This document shows, piece after piece, positions 1 through 12,314 of a stretch of DNA of 64,000 nucleotides. The stretch's first letter is position 1. Each line of letters begins with the position of its first letter. This stretch comes from Lentinus brumalis. Its lineage: Eukaryota > Basidiomycota > Agaricomycetes > Polyporales > Polyporaceae. The notes under the pieces are model-generated. The model searched no databases, was not told the DNA's origin, and saw nothing but the letters and a program-made list of their open reading frames with translations. The position numbers and the translations under genes are program-made. The stretch lies in NCBI GenBank assembly GCA_001792895.1, contig MARA01000001.1, positions 3,224,001-3,288,000 on the forward strand. Reading direction: 5' to 3'.

Positions 1-1062
1 TGCCTTCAGAAGGTAGTTCGCATCTGTAAGGGTAAGTTGAACGAGATCATGAGCTGAAGCATGGCTGGTGGCAAGGGTGAATATGGGTGCTTACACACGG
101 AGGTGTATGAGGAAATGAAGCTACCGCCCTTCATCGTACCGCTATCTTTCATCCATCCGGGCTACGAAGTTACTTGGACGGTAAGTACGGAGTGACATAC
201 GGTCTTCGGAGGAACTTACAGGAGACCATGGCAGCAAGTGAATCTTCAAGTACGGATTAACCGCTTGAATATCTTTGATCACGGAGAACAGATATGATGG
301 GGCATTGTCGATGTTGAAGTCACTGAGCAGATTATCTCCAGAATTATCGTCGAAGCTGTACACTACTCGCAGCCGTCAGAATTACCGAAGCCGAACAGTT
401 GAAAGAAGATGCCAGTACTCACCGCTTGAAGAAAAGTCGGAGGCGCCGAGCGGTACGCGCAGGTACGACAGACCCGCAGTTCCTGTGGAACTATCGGTGG
501 CTGTACCTCTGGTTACTCGGCGTGTCAATCGCGACGATCTGAATACTACGTACGATTGAACAACGTGTTCAGAATTGAGTTGTAGTTGCCAGAGTTCTGG
601 CTCTGTGACAAGATGTAAGCTTCCATCTTGACGAGTGATGCTCCATGGCACGCACCTTGAGCGTGTTGAGAAGCTGTGCCGAGGTGTCGGCTATGGAAGA
701 CCGTCAGACAGCACTGTGCTTGGAGTTGGTCTTACGCACTGAGGGTCGCGCCGTATCCGGCCATGCTCTGGAGGACCGACGTATCATCGATTGAGATGTC
801 GGCGGCACCGGTGCTTCCAGGGGAGACGAAGTTTATCGGATTCGGCGATAAGTTCTTGTAGGTGAACAGGCTGGAGCGATCCCATGTTGTCGACCACTGC
901 CGGTGAAAAGGAGCGAACCGCGGGTAAGTCCCGTTGTCCGAGCGAGGCGATAGCAAGGAGAGGGGAAAGACTACGCACGACGTCGAAAATCTGTTGGGCG
1001 ACAACAACCCCGGGGGCGGCAGTAAGGGCTGCGCTCGCAGCCAACACTGCTAGGCGGACCAT
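1..1062 (-). CDS. GH30 glycoside hydrolase, likely secreted endo-beta-1,6-glucanase (partial)
   Basis: This is the 5' part of a secreted glycoside hydrolase family 30 gene that runs off the left edge of the window. The chosen ATG gives a clean signal peptide (MVRLAVLAASAALTAA, then APGVVVAQQ). Spliced exons then read TTWDRSSLFTYKNLSP, DDTSVLQSMAGYGATLS (the family's substrate-site G(F/Y)GA(S/T)L motif), GLSYLRVPLGASDFS, FNIDNAPSYLFSVIKDIQ, NPYLKIHLLPWSP, PGWMKDSGTMKGGS and finally NYLLKA at the window end. These match the N-terminal half of the GH30 TIM barrel. The catalytic acid/base and nucleophile lie outside the window. At least six small introns are present. Fungal GH30 enzymes of this subgroup usually cleave beta-1,6-glucan in cell walls; substrate is inferred from family. 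An in-frame upstream codon would bury the signal peptide, so I prefer the start at 1062. Confidence 0.85.
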
Positions 1063-2278
1063 TGCGTTGAAGCCGTGAAGAGGGAGGGAAGGGGCGATCC
1101 GGGCGGGATGGCAGCATTGTGTGGCTGACAGTGCGGCGAATTTTATACCATCCCGCTCATGGAGACAAGCTCCAGCAAGGCTGGGGACAAATGTCAGACG
1201 CGCCGCAGAGACGAGCGTAGCGACGGCAAGAACCAATAGACCGGAGGATCCAGGCGCTCCCGCACCGGATGGGTACGCATGCAAGCATGCTGCACCTGAA
1301 TGGCCGACCGACCTTGAGCAGCATGGTCCCGCCTGGGAGCCATGGAATTATGCTGACTGTTGCGCCGACGACCATCTGACGACCTCGGTCATATGTCATC
1401 GAGCAGGTCACAATGCATTGGACGGAGAGCGAGGCATTCAGCACCGTCGTGAGCGGGTGATGAGAAGATAACTCGGGAGGATGCAATTGCGTCTAGATAT
1501 TTCCAGGAACGAGCTAGAGGACACAATCGCGTGGTTGCGTCTGATCCGTTATGTACGAGAAACTGAGCTGCAGAGAAAGATCAGCGGAAGATGTTGTGGA
1601 GCCATATGCTACGAGGATAACGACTCGCAGTTAGGATAAGCAATCCTGCGCAGCTCGAACCAGAGAAGAGATACTACGACGGGATTAAAATATGCTTGAT
1701 GGTTGTCATGAGCCATCGCCAGCGCCGCCAAGAGACCGAGTCGGAGACGTTGACTTCATAGGAGTCTATCCAAGCGCCACTAGTGGAACCAGAGTGGAAC
1801 GCTGCTTCAGCGTTGTTGTCTGAGCATCACGAGGCAGTCGGATGAAATACCCGGGCGGGATTGCGTTGTCGGTCGAGCACGAGAGCTTGTCAACCAAACG
1901 ACTCAGATTAAAGGTCGCCAGCTGTTCCTTGTATTGTGAAGCATGAGGCCGTGAGTGAGCGCATGAGAGGAGGCCGCGGAGACGGTCAAGGCTCGGACAA
2001 AGGTCGCGGTCCCTGCCAGCGCCGGGCGGGCTAGCCACGCGAGCGCCACGCGATACAAACGCGACGCCCACGTGACCGCGAGACCGCATGTTCGACTTGA
2101 CGCGACGGCGTGTTCGCCCACAAGCTCAGCGCTCCCCCTTCCACCGCACCCCCTCCACGCCCCGAACACACTCCCAAACAAAGCTACACAGACACAATAA
2201 CACTTTGGCAACAGGCCATTCCACGATAACCACCACATCCTCCGCACGCAAACTATCCATCATCCATCCGAGTCCAAG
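1063..2278. other. Intergenic region between two divergent genes
   Basis: This 1.2-kb stretch separates the GH30 and kinase start codons and should hold both promoters. Open frames exist on both strands but none shows recognisable protein similarity or splice structure. I see no gene here. Confidence 0.5.
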
Positions 2279-4629
2279 ATGGCGGATCAACAGAGACGAC
2301 TACCATATCCCAAACTGATCGCCAACCATCTAGTGGGCCGGAAGCTCGGAGCCGGCTTTTCTGGTGCGTTTTCTCCCTGCATCGCTGACGCGCATCCGCT
2401 CAGATAAGTTTCGTTGAAGGTGCCATATTCGTCGCACGGAATATTCACAGCCAACACGAAGTGGCTCTCAAACTACAACCGATCGACGAACCATGTCCGA
2501 CGAATAGATACGAACGCGCATTTTACCCCGCGTTGCAAGGCGGCAAAGGCATGACCACCCTCTGGGCTGCCGGCCAGGAGGGCCCTTGGGACTACCTCGC
2601 CATCGACTTGCTCGGCCGGAGCCTCGACTCGATACATCGCGACCTGATGATGAAGCAGGACGTCTGGGACCTCCGGAGTGTATGCTGTATAGCTGTACAA
2701 GTGGTTAGTGCCTCATTTCTTTCTCTTCGACCCTCTTCCCCATCCACACTTCGACAAGACGCGGGTTTTGACACTTCCTATGTTTCTTGACGTGTCGAAG
2801 GCAGAGAGGTTGACGCACATTCGCATACATGCTTCGCCGGCCCAAAGATCGACAGACTACGAACGATGCACCAGCGCGGCATCCTCCACCGAGACATTCA
2901 ACTGGGCAACTGCGTCGTCGGACCGTCGCACGACACGAAGACCATCTACATGATTGACTTTGGCTTCTCAAAATTCTACATCGACCCGCACACGAAGCGG
3001 CACATACCGGATAGCAAGGAGCCCCGCGACTTTATTGGCAACTACTGGTTCTCATCGGTCCGGGTACACTGTAAAGGCCGAGGTATGTTCGCCGTTTCGA
3101 ACCGTTCAGCATGGGGACGAGTCGTGTATCTGAGAGGCTCGTGTCAGCCTCGCTAGAAAGTGTGCGCTTGTTGGTGACTTTGCCCCATTTGCGGTGAAAG
3201 CCGCACAGTCCGCCTTTCGCCCACCATTCCCCATCGTGGGCTAGCTGTGGGATTTGTGCTGGTGACTAGGATATCTCGAGGAACCCGTGTGGTGTCCGGA
3301 TATCTCTTAGAGTGCTCGAGTTGCGAGCCTCCATGTGACGGCAACTCACTCGCATCGGACGAATCGGCATTCCACGCTCCGGCTTCTTGTACCTGGTTAT
3401 GGCACTGATATTGACTGTCCTTACCCGCAGTGCCGTCACGGAGAGACGATATGGAAGCCATGGCGCTCATGCTCATCCACCTCCTCACGCCTGGCGGTCT
3501 GAGCTGGACCCGTAATGGCGTACCCAAGACAGACGAGGCGCACGACGTCCTCATGCGCGAAAAGCGATTAGCGCGCCCAGAAGACTTGTGCAGGGGCCTG
3601 CCTCCGGTCTTCGAGGAGTTCCTGCGCTACAGCCGAAAACTCAACTTCGAGCAGCGCCCGGATTACGAGCGGTGGCTGGATGAATTCTACGACCTTGCGG
3701 ATGAGTACGGGTACGAGGATATCGACAAATTCATCTGGCCATCTCCATACCCAGCGGTACGTAACGAGTGCCTCGGATGAAGACATCCGGATGACTGACA
3801 ATACTCTTATTCCCCCTTATCTCCTTCGCCCGTTTGCTCCGCGGGATGTCTTCCATTGCTCCGTGATCACTCGGTGTAGCCCACCGTCCGAGTGACCGCA
3901 GCACCCAAGCCCAGCTCGCGCTCAAGCGACCTCGAGGGCGTCCTCAACGGCCTGGCGAACATGCACCTGGGCTCACCAGGCGAGCGACAGGTGCTTGGGG
4001 AGCGGCCGAACCTCGTTAACCGTGACTCACCTGCTGCACCCAAGGACGACAAGGGCAAGGGCAAGAGCAAGGCGCCCGCGAACCCAGACGTCATCGACCT
4101 CACGACGAGCAGCGACGAGGAGAACGCGCGATCCCGGGCGGGAGTGCGGCTGACGAAGGCGGCGCACCTCGCGCAGCTAGCACGCGAGATCAACGCCGCG
4201 TCGGACAACCGGGCGCTCGCGCGGCTCGTGCGCGAGTTCGTGCGGGTGATGCAGGAGAACCGGTCGAAGATGCTCACGAAGGAGGGCTTCGCGGTGCTGG
4301 ATGCGCTGCACAAGCAGCTCGGGGACCCGAGCGTGTTTATCGCGCCGCTGCGGACGACGCGGCCGCGCGCGAGCCACGGCAACGGCAACGGCAACGGCAA
4401 CGCGTCGCAGAACGAGAACGGGGCGGCTGGCGGGGAGACGCGGCAGGGGAAGATGAACAAGCTGTGGCGGCTGGGGGTGGACGTGCGCGGGGCGGGGAGC
4501 AACACGCAGCTGGCGAAGCTCGTCGCGGAGTTTGGGTCGGTCATCAACCGGAGCAGTGGGCGGACGGTGACGAAGGACGGGTTCGGGTTCTTGAACGGGC
4601 TGGCGGCGCGCATCGAGACGTTGTCGTGA
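2279..4629 (+). CDS. Casein kinase 1-like protein kinase with a SIM-like motif and a duplicated C-terminal module
   Basis: A spliced CK1-family kinase. Exon 1 (2279-2363) encodes the glycine loop (LVGRKLGAGFSG). Exon 2 (2420-2703) carries the VALK lysine and GRSLDSI. Exon 3 (from 2848) reads QVIDRLRTMHQRGILHRDIQ and DFGFSKFY. The exon from about 3431 has the CK1 hallmark SRRDDMEAM and continues through NFEQRPDYERWLDEFYDL. The last exon (from 3881) is a long tail with VIDLTTSSDEE, which resembles a SUMO-interacting motif, an NGNGNGN run, and two related modules of about 55 residues. The catalytic loop is HRDIQLGN, so the usual Lys after HRD is Gln, and the segment after DFG (FIGNYWFSSVRVH) is divergent. 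Substrates are unknown. A C-terminal nuclear or SUMO-linked role is only inference. Confidence 0.8.
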
Positions 4630-7600
4630 GTGAGCGTGCTTTGAGATCTGACCTGGCCTCGCGCTGGCTGGCTGGCTACTGGAGAGGCAGGTGGGCCATT
4701 GGACATCGCTGGCTGGCTACTAGGACATCGCTGAGCAGTCAACTATCTATTGCTGTGAGATATAGTATTTGTAGTGTTTGTGTTTTGTTCTGTACACCTT
4801 AGTATGCGTCTATTGACCGGACTCGCTTTGGTCGCCGTGTGCGTGGACAGGCGTTTTTCGCCCCAGAATTACACAGACTGTCCGCCGCTCTTTCAACTCA
4901 TTCATGCTGTAGACCAGCAGTGGTCCCACAGACCACGGAGCTGAATTGCGTTGACCGATCTCGGAAAATGAGGCAAACTATGCATATGAACATTCATTCG
5001 GGCCCACGTGTACGCGTCACTATGTTGGAATATACATCCCGCTGCAACCCTGCAGCTTATGACTCACGCATTGCACCACACATGACTTGTCTAGCAAGCG
5101 ATCCCCGTACGTATTGTGCTTTCCTGGGGACAATGAACGGTCATGGGCCTTCCACCGACGAGAACCGCCGCGGCGCGCCGCTCCTGGGATGTGCGACTTT
5201 ACGAACCCCGGATACCAATGCTGCTAGTGCACGACCCCACGCCGCGCAGAGGACGCATCGGAATCCGGGGCGGCCCCACGGACTGCTTGACGAAGTTGAC
5301 GCGTTCCAGTGAGCTCAGTAGACAACTCTGAAGAAATTGGAACTTACATACTGTACCAGGGACGATGTCATCTCGACATGGGAAAGATGGACGGCTAATG
5401 AGCTGACGGAGATGTACAGTACGATAGATATAGACCAAGAGAAGCAGGGTACGTACCTCATTCATCATGTATCATTGACTGTGTACGTACTACGTACCGC
5501 CGGTTCTTGGCTCGGGAAGCCGGTGTCAGGTATACCGTGACGGCGGCTTTGTGGGCGGACTCTTCTGGTTATGTGGCGTTCCCCGATGGGCAGTGGACGT
5601 GCAGCGTTCATACGTGCGCTCGCTGGGGTCACTGGTCACTTGCCCGGGCATGCAGCAATGGATGTGAGCTTCTAGACTGGAAAGTCCGAGTCTTGCATGG
5701 GGATGTCTATGCGGGGTGATCGCCGTATGCCTATATGAGTACGTCAACGCCGCTGGATTCATGCGAAGTAGTTACTGCTCACAGCCTGGGATATATGGCG
5801 GGCATGAGCAAAGCAGATAAGTGCACACGCGTCGGATGGGATGCGCCGTGGCACGTTCGCGTCATGTCAAGGAACCTCGGACACCGTCACTCCAGTTCAG
5901 TACGTCCGTCACCGTCACGGAAAAAGTTAGTATTTACTTACAGGTCGACGACAACGATTTACATTCAAAGGGATGGCCTTCCTCATGCTACCGGTGCGAC
6001 TTTTACTTCTACAGTCCAGTCTGCACTAGCATAGGCCATCCACTGCTCCAAACTCTCTACTCTTCGGTAAGTATCATGTCGCAATATACGTCCTCCCCCA
6101 CCTGGCAACAGGCATCTCCTCCACCTGGCAACAGGCATCTCCCCCACCTGGCAACAGGTATCTCGCCCACTGCAGTCTGTTCACCGTGTCGTGAAACCCC
6201 TATTCTATGTCTCTGATATTTACTGGGTGTTCCGGTGGCAACACCAGCCCACTGATCTCTCCCATTGTATCCTGTCCACCGACTCGACCCCGTACAGTGT
6301 TGTATGAGTGGCTAGAGCACTAGGAACTGGGTGGATGGCATGGTCAACGACCGGATGACGGTAGCGGCCCCTATTAGTATGTCGAACTCATCTCGAGCAC
6401 TCCTTCCTCACGGCTGAAATGTTCGACCAACTCCGCCGCTCCTCGAACAACATGTTTGACGACTGTCGATGAAGCACAACGGGGGCGCATACAACTGCAC
6501 AGATCCTCATGTCTCCGAGTCCACCCCTGTGTCGATCCCCTGCTCCTTGTGCTTCCTCCGATGTTAAGATGCTCAGGTGACATTCAGCTCGTCGGATAAC
6601 GCTTTCCTCCCGCCCAAGGATCCGTCACGGTGATCCTGTTGAACGTCTGCATGCAATGCTCGCGTACACCCTCCTCTATTCATTGTACTTACCTCGCACA
6701 CCGTCGAAGTGACATTTCGTAAGGAACACATATCGTCGTATGGTACGCACGCACATGCGTCTCCGACTTACGAGTCACTAGTACTCAGTGTTCCCGGTGT
6801 TGCGACTGCCAGAAGAGTTCGACTCTCGAGTGCATGTCCCATATACAGATATGACGCACCCCCGCCGACAGTTTTGCTATTGCACTCGTTCTCTTCAGGC
6901 AGTGGTACATGATAGTACGCGCTAGCGATCAATCATGCGACGTTCATGTGGTACATGCGGGATACAAGCTTTAAGCAGTAAGCGACGACGCTCCCAATGT
7001 CATATTGCACAGTATCAACCCACTGCCATCATATGGTCAGAACTTGACTCGCGGTACTCGGCCCAAGTCCGCGAATCCCCCACGGTACATCACAGGTTTA
7101 ACACCTCAAAGCCCACTATCCTGGCTCTCGTGCGTTCACAGTCGGTCCCTCTTAGCAGTTCGGACCAGAGAGCTTCGTGCTCTTGTCGACTTGCCTCAGG
7201 TCCCTGGTCTGTGATCAGGCATGCGGCGACGCTCGAGTGACCCGCAGCATGGTATACGAACACTTGCCATAAGTATGTGTGCTACTATGAGTCTGCAAGG
7301 GATATGGAAACTGGAGGTGCATCTAAGTGGTGGTCGTAGACGTCGCCTGCGCAAGTGTGCGGGCTGGCACACGTAACGTTGGTTGACGCCTGAAAATACC
7401 TTCCTCCTCCAGCAGCGATCGAGCGCCATGGCGCCAGTGCGGGGCCAGCTTGGCGGAGGACCGGGTCTCCTTGACCGCAATTTCATATGCATGTGGGGGT
7501 CTGCGGCGGGGACGACGACGGAACACGCACGTTTTCACCTTCGAATGCAGCGTATTCACCTCAAGGTGAGGAGAGTGAGCGCTGGCTAGCGCCGGTCATG

Positions 7601-8158
7601 CATTGCACCGATTGCATCCGAAGTGGTCCGCCGGATGCGGAGACGAGCAGCGAGCAGATTCCGGAGCCCGTCAAGTCGGCCCTGCGAGAGTTGGGGTGAT
7701 GGCGCGACGACGTCCGAGTCGGCGGCAGAAACGGAACAGAACCTGTGCTCGAGTCTCGAGAGCGCGTTCCTCTGGCGTTCAATGCAGCATTCCCAGGACA
7801 ATTGTGGTGCGATGCAGCCGTTGGCGAGCTCGACGAGGTGCGGGCGGGCGGCGAGGCTGGGCGTGGCCAGCTGAGGCAGCCCTGGACCGACGACGAGCAA
7901 ATTCGTGGCTAGAGGGAATCGGAGGTCAATGATTGGCATGTAGGCGTGTTGTGAGCCGAGCGAGACCCCAACAAGACGTGAAGGGAAAACCCCGCGCTTA
8001 CCCGATTCCCCATAAAAAGTGGGCCATACCGCGTCTGCCCCCCCGCCTCTCTTTCCTCTCCTCCCCCGTAGAGTCCCTAGACCGCCGCGGCCCTCTAGAC
8101 GTCCCGGCTCTGTCCCTTCTCCTCCCTTCCCCTCCTTTCCCTGGCCTCTTCTCTCAAA
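4630..8158. other. Long gene-poor interval
   Basis: 3.5 kb between the kinase and the desaturase. Only short overlapping frames are present, with no domain, no convincing exon chain and no transposon termini that I can recognise. A small tandem repeat lies at 6099-6167. Directly after the kinase stop, around 4663-4735, the words GCTGGCTGGCTACT and GGACATCGCTG recur. A minus-strand frame at about 7586-7940 is open but unrecognised. The desaturase promoter occupies the last few hundred bases, including an AT-rich CATAAAAA about 145 bp before its ATG. Confidence 0.45.
6099..6167 (+). repeat. Three-copy 23-bp tandem repeat
   Basis: The unit CACCTGGCAACAGGCATCTC plus three bases occurs three times head to tail, starting at 6099, 6122 and 6145. 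The third copy carries a C-to-T change. It lies in non-coding sequence and is a candidate length-polymorphic minisatellite. Confidence 0.85.
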
Positions 8159-9910
8159 ATGTCCACAAAGGCTGCCTCCGGGCGGACGACCGTCGAGCAG
8201 ACCCCCTTCGTGGTCCCGGACCTGACCATCAAGGACCTGCTCTCCGCCATTCCGTGAGTCCCTCCGTCTGCGCCCCCCGAACTTCTCGTGTTGAACCCCA
8301 GCGGCGCACAGGGCGCACTGCCAGAAGCGGTCTGCCATCAGGTCCTCGGGCTACATGTGAGTGCTCTCTCTCTACGCGTCTTTCGACGTGTCACCGCGCA
8401 CCCTGCTGATCCGCCCCCAGCGTGATGGACCTCGTGATCATTGGCGCCATCTGGAAGGCAACCACTCTCCTCGACGCGTTCATCGCCCCAGAAAACATCG
8501 CGCTCCCTCACCCCCTCCTCTACCCTGCTGCGCGCTTTGTCCTCTGGGCGTTCTACACCTTCTTTGTCGGCCTCTTCGCGACCGGTCTCTGGGTCATCGC
8601 CCACGAATGTGGACACCAGGCCTTCTCTGAGAGCAAGACCATCAACAACGCTGTTGGCTGGGTCCTTCACTCTGCGTAAGTGTTAAACTTTACACTGTGG
8701 GCGTCTTCGCGTCTCCCACTTCCGCTAAAAACGCGTCTAACTGACATGTGATCATCTTTCTTCCACGATTACGATTGAATTCGTTGCCTTCCCCTCCGAA
8801 TCGTCACGTACAGACTCGGTGTGCCTTACCACGCGTGGCGGATTAGCCATGCTGCCCATCATGCCGCAACTGCCCATATGACGCAAGACCAGGTTTTCGT
8901 CCCTCGCACTCGCACTGAGCTCGGCCTTCCTGAGTTCGACCCGACTAAGGAGGACCTCGCGGGCTCCAGCGTGTCGGAAGAGGTCCAGCGGGAACTGTGG
9001 GAGGCTCTCGGCGAGTCTCCCATTGGCGCCATTCTCGGTTCTCTCCGTTACCTCGTAAGTAATACTTCGTGTCTTGCCGTCGTAGCTTCCTGCTCAACCG
9101 ATCTCACTTCGCTAGATTGGTGGTTGGCCGGCATACCTCATTCGCAATGCTTCTGGGCAAGTCCGCTACCCTAAGGGCACCACTCGTACGTCGTACGGAG
9201 TTTCGAGATATAATCTCTGGCTAAAATTCTCGCAGACTTCAAGCCTTCGTCGGTGATGTTCCGCGAGAATCAGCGCGGTCAGATCATCATCTCCAACATC
9301 GGTATCATGCTTTGGCTCGGCGCTCTTGGCCTGACGATCAACCGTTTCGGATTCTTCGAGGTTTTCCGCACCTATCTCATCCCCTACCTCTGGTACGTTA
9401 TGTCTTCCGCGGGTAGCTTGCAGGCCTCTGATACGGGACTCCAGGGTGAACCACTGGCTCGTCCTCATCACCTTCCTCCAGCACACCGACCCTTTCCTGC
9501 CCCACTACCGTGCCTCCGAGTTCACCTTCCCCCGCGGTGCGCTCTCCACGCTCGACCGCAAGCTCCTTGGTGACCTCGGCAGCGTCATGGCATGGCTCGG
9601 CGCCTTCTCTACGCACGGTATCTCTGAGACGCACGTTCTCCACCACGTCTCGAGCAAGATCCCCCACTATCACGCATGGGAGGCCACGGATGCTCTTCGC
9701 AAGCGCCTCGCTCAGCACGGCATCCATCTCCAAGGCCGCCCCGGAGGATGGGCTGAGGTGTACCGTGTGTTCAAGGAGTGCAAGTTCGTCGAGGACGAGG
9801 GCGACATCCTGTTCTACAAGAACGCGAGGGGCTTCGCGGCGACGCGCCCCGTGTACGTGGACAACTCTGCGAGCGACTCGGGTATCGAGATCCTCGACAA
9901 GGACGCGTAG
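8159..9910 (+). CDS. Delta-12 (omega-6) fatty acid desaturase, FAD2 type
   Basis: A membrane-bound desaturase that introduces the second double bond into oleate in the endoplasmic reticulum, giving linoleate. Seven exons (8159-8253, 8312-8356, 8421-8675, 8814-9054, 9116-9185, 9236-9392, 9445-9910) join in frame to 442 residues, a normal length for fungal FAD2. The three histidine boxes are HECGH near residue 107, HAAHH near 143 and HVLHH near 350. Hydrophobic stretches such as FVLWAFYTFFVGLFATGLW and IIISNIGIMLWLGALGLTI flank them. The conserved IPAHCQKRSAIRSS before the first membrane segment fixes the exon 2 acceptor at 8311. The exact regioselectivity (delta-12 against a bifunctional delta-12/15 enzyme) cannot be read from sequence alone. 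Confidence 0.9.
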
Positions 9911-10709
9911 ATCCGCGCGTTCCTTCGTTGTGTCATCCACCCCTCCCTCTCACTCGCCATTGCTGTCACCGCTGTCGCACCTCGCGCTCCCCCACTCACT
10001 CGATATGCCGCTGCCTGACACGACCACATCCGCGCACACTGTCACGTAACACTCGGACGAACAACCGCCCTTCCGTCGTGTTTCGACTCGGCGACGGAGG
10101 AGGCGGGTCAAGCCGCCGCTCCGGGTGTGTGGAGCAGTCCTGCGCACGATGGGTTGTACGATGTAGAATGAGATAGACGATACGGGCATTAGGTTAGATA
10201 GAGAGCGCAATAATGATTCGGATATACGGGAATGAACAACCACGTGAGACGACTTGCGCTCGAACACGTCTGACAGTGAGTGTGTACTATGTAGTCTCTT
10301 CGCTCCGTTGTCTCTCAATAGTAGACGACGGCTGTTACGACGGCTTTACGACTCATTTGCTTGCATAGAGTCGAAACTAGTCGATCTTCTTGGAGACTGA
10401 GACGGTTTCACTGGTTCAAGCAGCATGGTGATATCACGCACGAAGTAATCGCCAAAGAAAAATGCCATGGGAGAGTTACAGTGTACTGCCTAGTTTTGAG
10501 ACGGCATGTAGCATACGTCGTGACCACCTCGTCGGTCGTCCTGCAGAATGGGCTCGGGGTGTGCGGAGAGATGGTTCATACAACAAACAGTAGTGCAGAG
10601 GGGGAGGGTGCCCAAACCAGCAAGGCGCGAACCGGGCGCGCAATCACCAACAACAACAACAACCCGCGGACAATATGGTGGGGTGATGGGGCGAGGGGGC
10701 GAGACACGT
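9911..10709. other. Convergent 3' interval
   Basis: The region between the stop codons of the desaturase and the eS19 gene. It should hold both 3' UTRs. No open frame here has recognisable similarity. Confidence 0.5.
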
Positions 10710-11416
10710 CTACTCCTCGTCCTCCTCCTCCTCTTCCTCCTCCTCCTCGTCCTCGTCCTCGCGGGCGGCCTCGACGACGGCGGTGGCGATGCGGTCGAGA
10801 TCGCGCTGGCCGTCCTGGGAGATGCGGCGGCCGCCGTTGTCGGTCTGTTCGAGGACGCCGATCTTCTCGAGCGACTGGCAGATCTTGCGCTGCACGGACG
10901 CGGACGAGTCGGCGTGGTGCGAGGGGCGGTTTCCGCGGCGCTTGGCGCCGCCGTGCAGCTTCGTCAGGGCGCCGATGCCGACGTCTTTCCGGAGGTAGAT
11001 GTGTCTTGCGATGGCGGCTGTTTTTGGCGGTGATGCGAATGCGGATGCGGATGCGGAGTCGGCGAGACGGATGGAGTGAACGAGAGTCCGGACATAGTAG
11101 AGGGATTTGGGGGAGGGTGGAGGGACGCATAGACTGTCAGGAAAGGGCAGAGCGCACGAGTCACGGAGCGTACGGACCTGCGCGGACGTAGTACCAGTCG
11201 GGGTCATACGGGGCAAGCTCCTTGAAGGAGCCGGTCTTGACGAGGTCAACCCAGGTCGGCACCTCGAGCTTGCCCGAACGCTTGAGGTGGGATGCGTATG
11301 CAGAGATGAAGGCCTCCGCGCTGTTCCAAAGCACACAGACAGACAGTCGCTCAGCTCGAGATACGGGATGCAATTCGAGCAGAACGGACGCACCTGATGT
11401 CTCGTACGCCCGGCAT
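10710..11416 (-). CDS. RPS19: 40S ribosomal protein eS19 (RPS19)
   Basis: A component of the small ribosomal subunit head, needed for 18S rRNA maturation in other eukaryotes. Three exons (11394-11416, 11178-11320, 10710-11017) join to 157 residues: MPGVRDIS, then [98 protein letters not shown] and [11 protein letters not shown]. These are near-universal eS19 segments. The first exon is only 23 nt. The protein ends in a run of about 17 acidic residues ([16 protein letters not shown]), encoded by the TCCTCC-rich tract at 10710-10770. Animal and yeast eS19 lack such a tail. Confidence 0.95.
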
Positions 11417-12314
11417 TTTGTGTCGTGGGGGAGGAGAGGAGAGATTACCTTGAGGACGGGCGGGAGAGCGGCGGGCGCGTCGTTGGCGGCGGTGTGTGGA
11501 TTGAGGGCGAGAGCGGCAAATTTGAGTTCAAAGCCAGCCAACCCTTCTGTGCAGTTCTGTGCTTAGTCAGCAGCCGCTCACACCCGGCGCCTGTCCATGG
11601 GCGGCATCATCCTCATCCCAGCAAATTGCATAGGCACCCACAGCAGTTCAACGTTCAACGTTCAATCCTATGGCCTTCGTCTTGTGTTGTGCTTAATGCA
11701 TGCCCTTCGATGTCGAGTTCGCTGCGTGTCGACACGAGACTGGACCAGAGCGCATTGAGCACAGCCACAGTGCTTGCCCGACCTCTCCAGATCATCAATG
11801 GCGTCGGCTTCGTTCACAGCCATGTCACCTCCATTCGCAACTGGCATGCGAGCCTCTCTGGGAATATGGTGGATGTTGGCTTCAAGAAGACGCTCACGAG
11901 CGCTTGGAGCAGAAGTGAAGTCAATGCATCTGATTCTGAGCACAAATCCCTTGGATGTTCCTGACGACGAGGATAATACATGCACTTGTTTCTAGATGAT
12001 CATACTACCGACAAGAACGCCGAGCTCGCGGCATGTTGTACTCGGTCGCGACCGTGAAGGGTGTACTGCTGCTACGGAACCTTATATGTGAGAAGGCTGC
12101 GTCAACATGGAATCTTGCTTCTTCTCCGAGTCGCGGCCACCTACCCTCACTCTGCTACACGTGAGCCCGTCTCCTGCCTCCATGTCGCAGACCTTGCGCC
12201 AACCATTTCGGACTCCCGGTACCTCCGCTGTGACGGTGAGTTTCAGTAGTGTTCAACGACGTGCGATGATTCACAGGGCCCTAGGATCCAACAGATAATC
12301 GGAATCGTGGTGAA
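11417..12314. other. Intergenic region with a possible 5' exon of the next gene
   Basis: Holds the eS19 promoter and the leader of the first F-box gene. A possible upstream coding exon starts at ATG 12107. It could splice from GTGAGT after 12238 to the CCTAG acceptor just before GATCCAACAG, in phase with the F-box frame. Its protein does not resemble the first exons of the paralogues, so I did not include it. Confidence 0.35.

Noticed and set aside
3867..4742. 291-codon minus-strand frame
   Set aside because: It is the antisense shadow of the GC-rich last exon of the casein kinase-like gene; codon bias and similarity belong to the plus strand.
7586..8338. 250-codon minus-strand frame overlapping the desaturase 5' end
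   Set aside because: It runs antisense through desaturase exon 1 and its promoter, has low-complexity Arg/Gly-rich sequence and shows no family similarity.
10361..11191. 276-codon plus-strand frame
   Set aside because: Antisense to the eS19 gene; composition is Arg-rich because of the reversed acidic tract.
12107..12238. Upstream first exon for F-box copy 1
   Set aside because: It can be spliced in phase but shows no similarity to the first exons of the paralogues, so the ATG at 12315 was kept.
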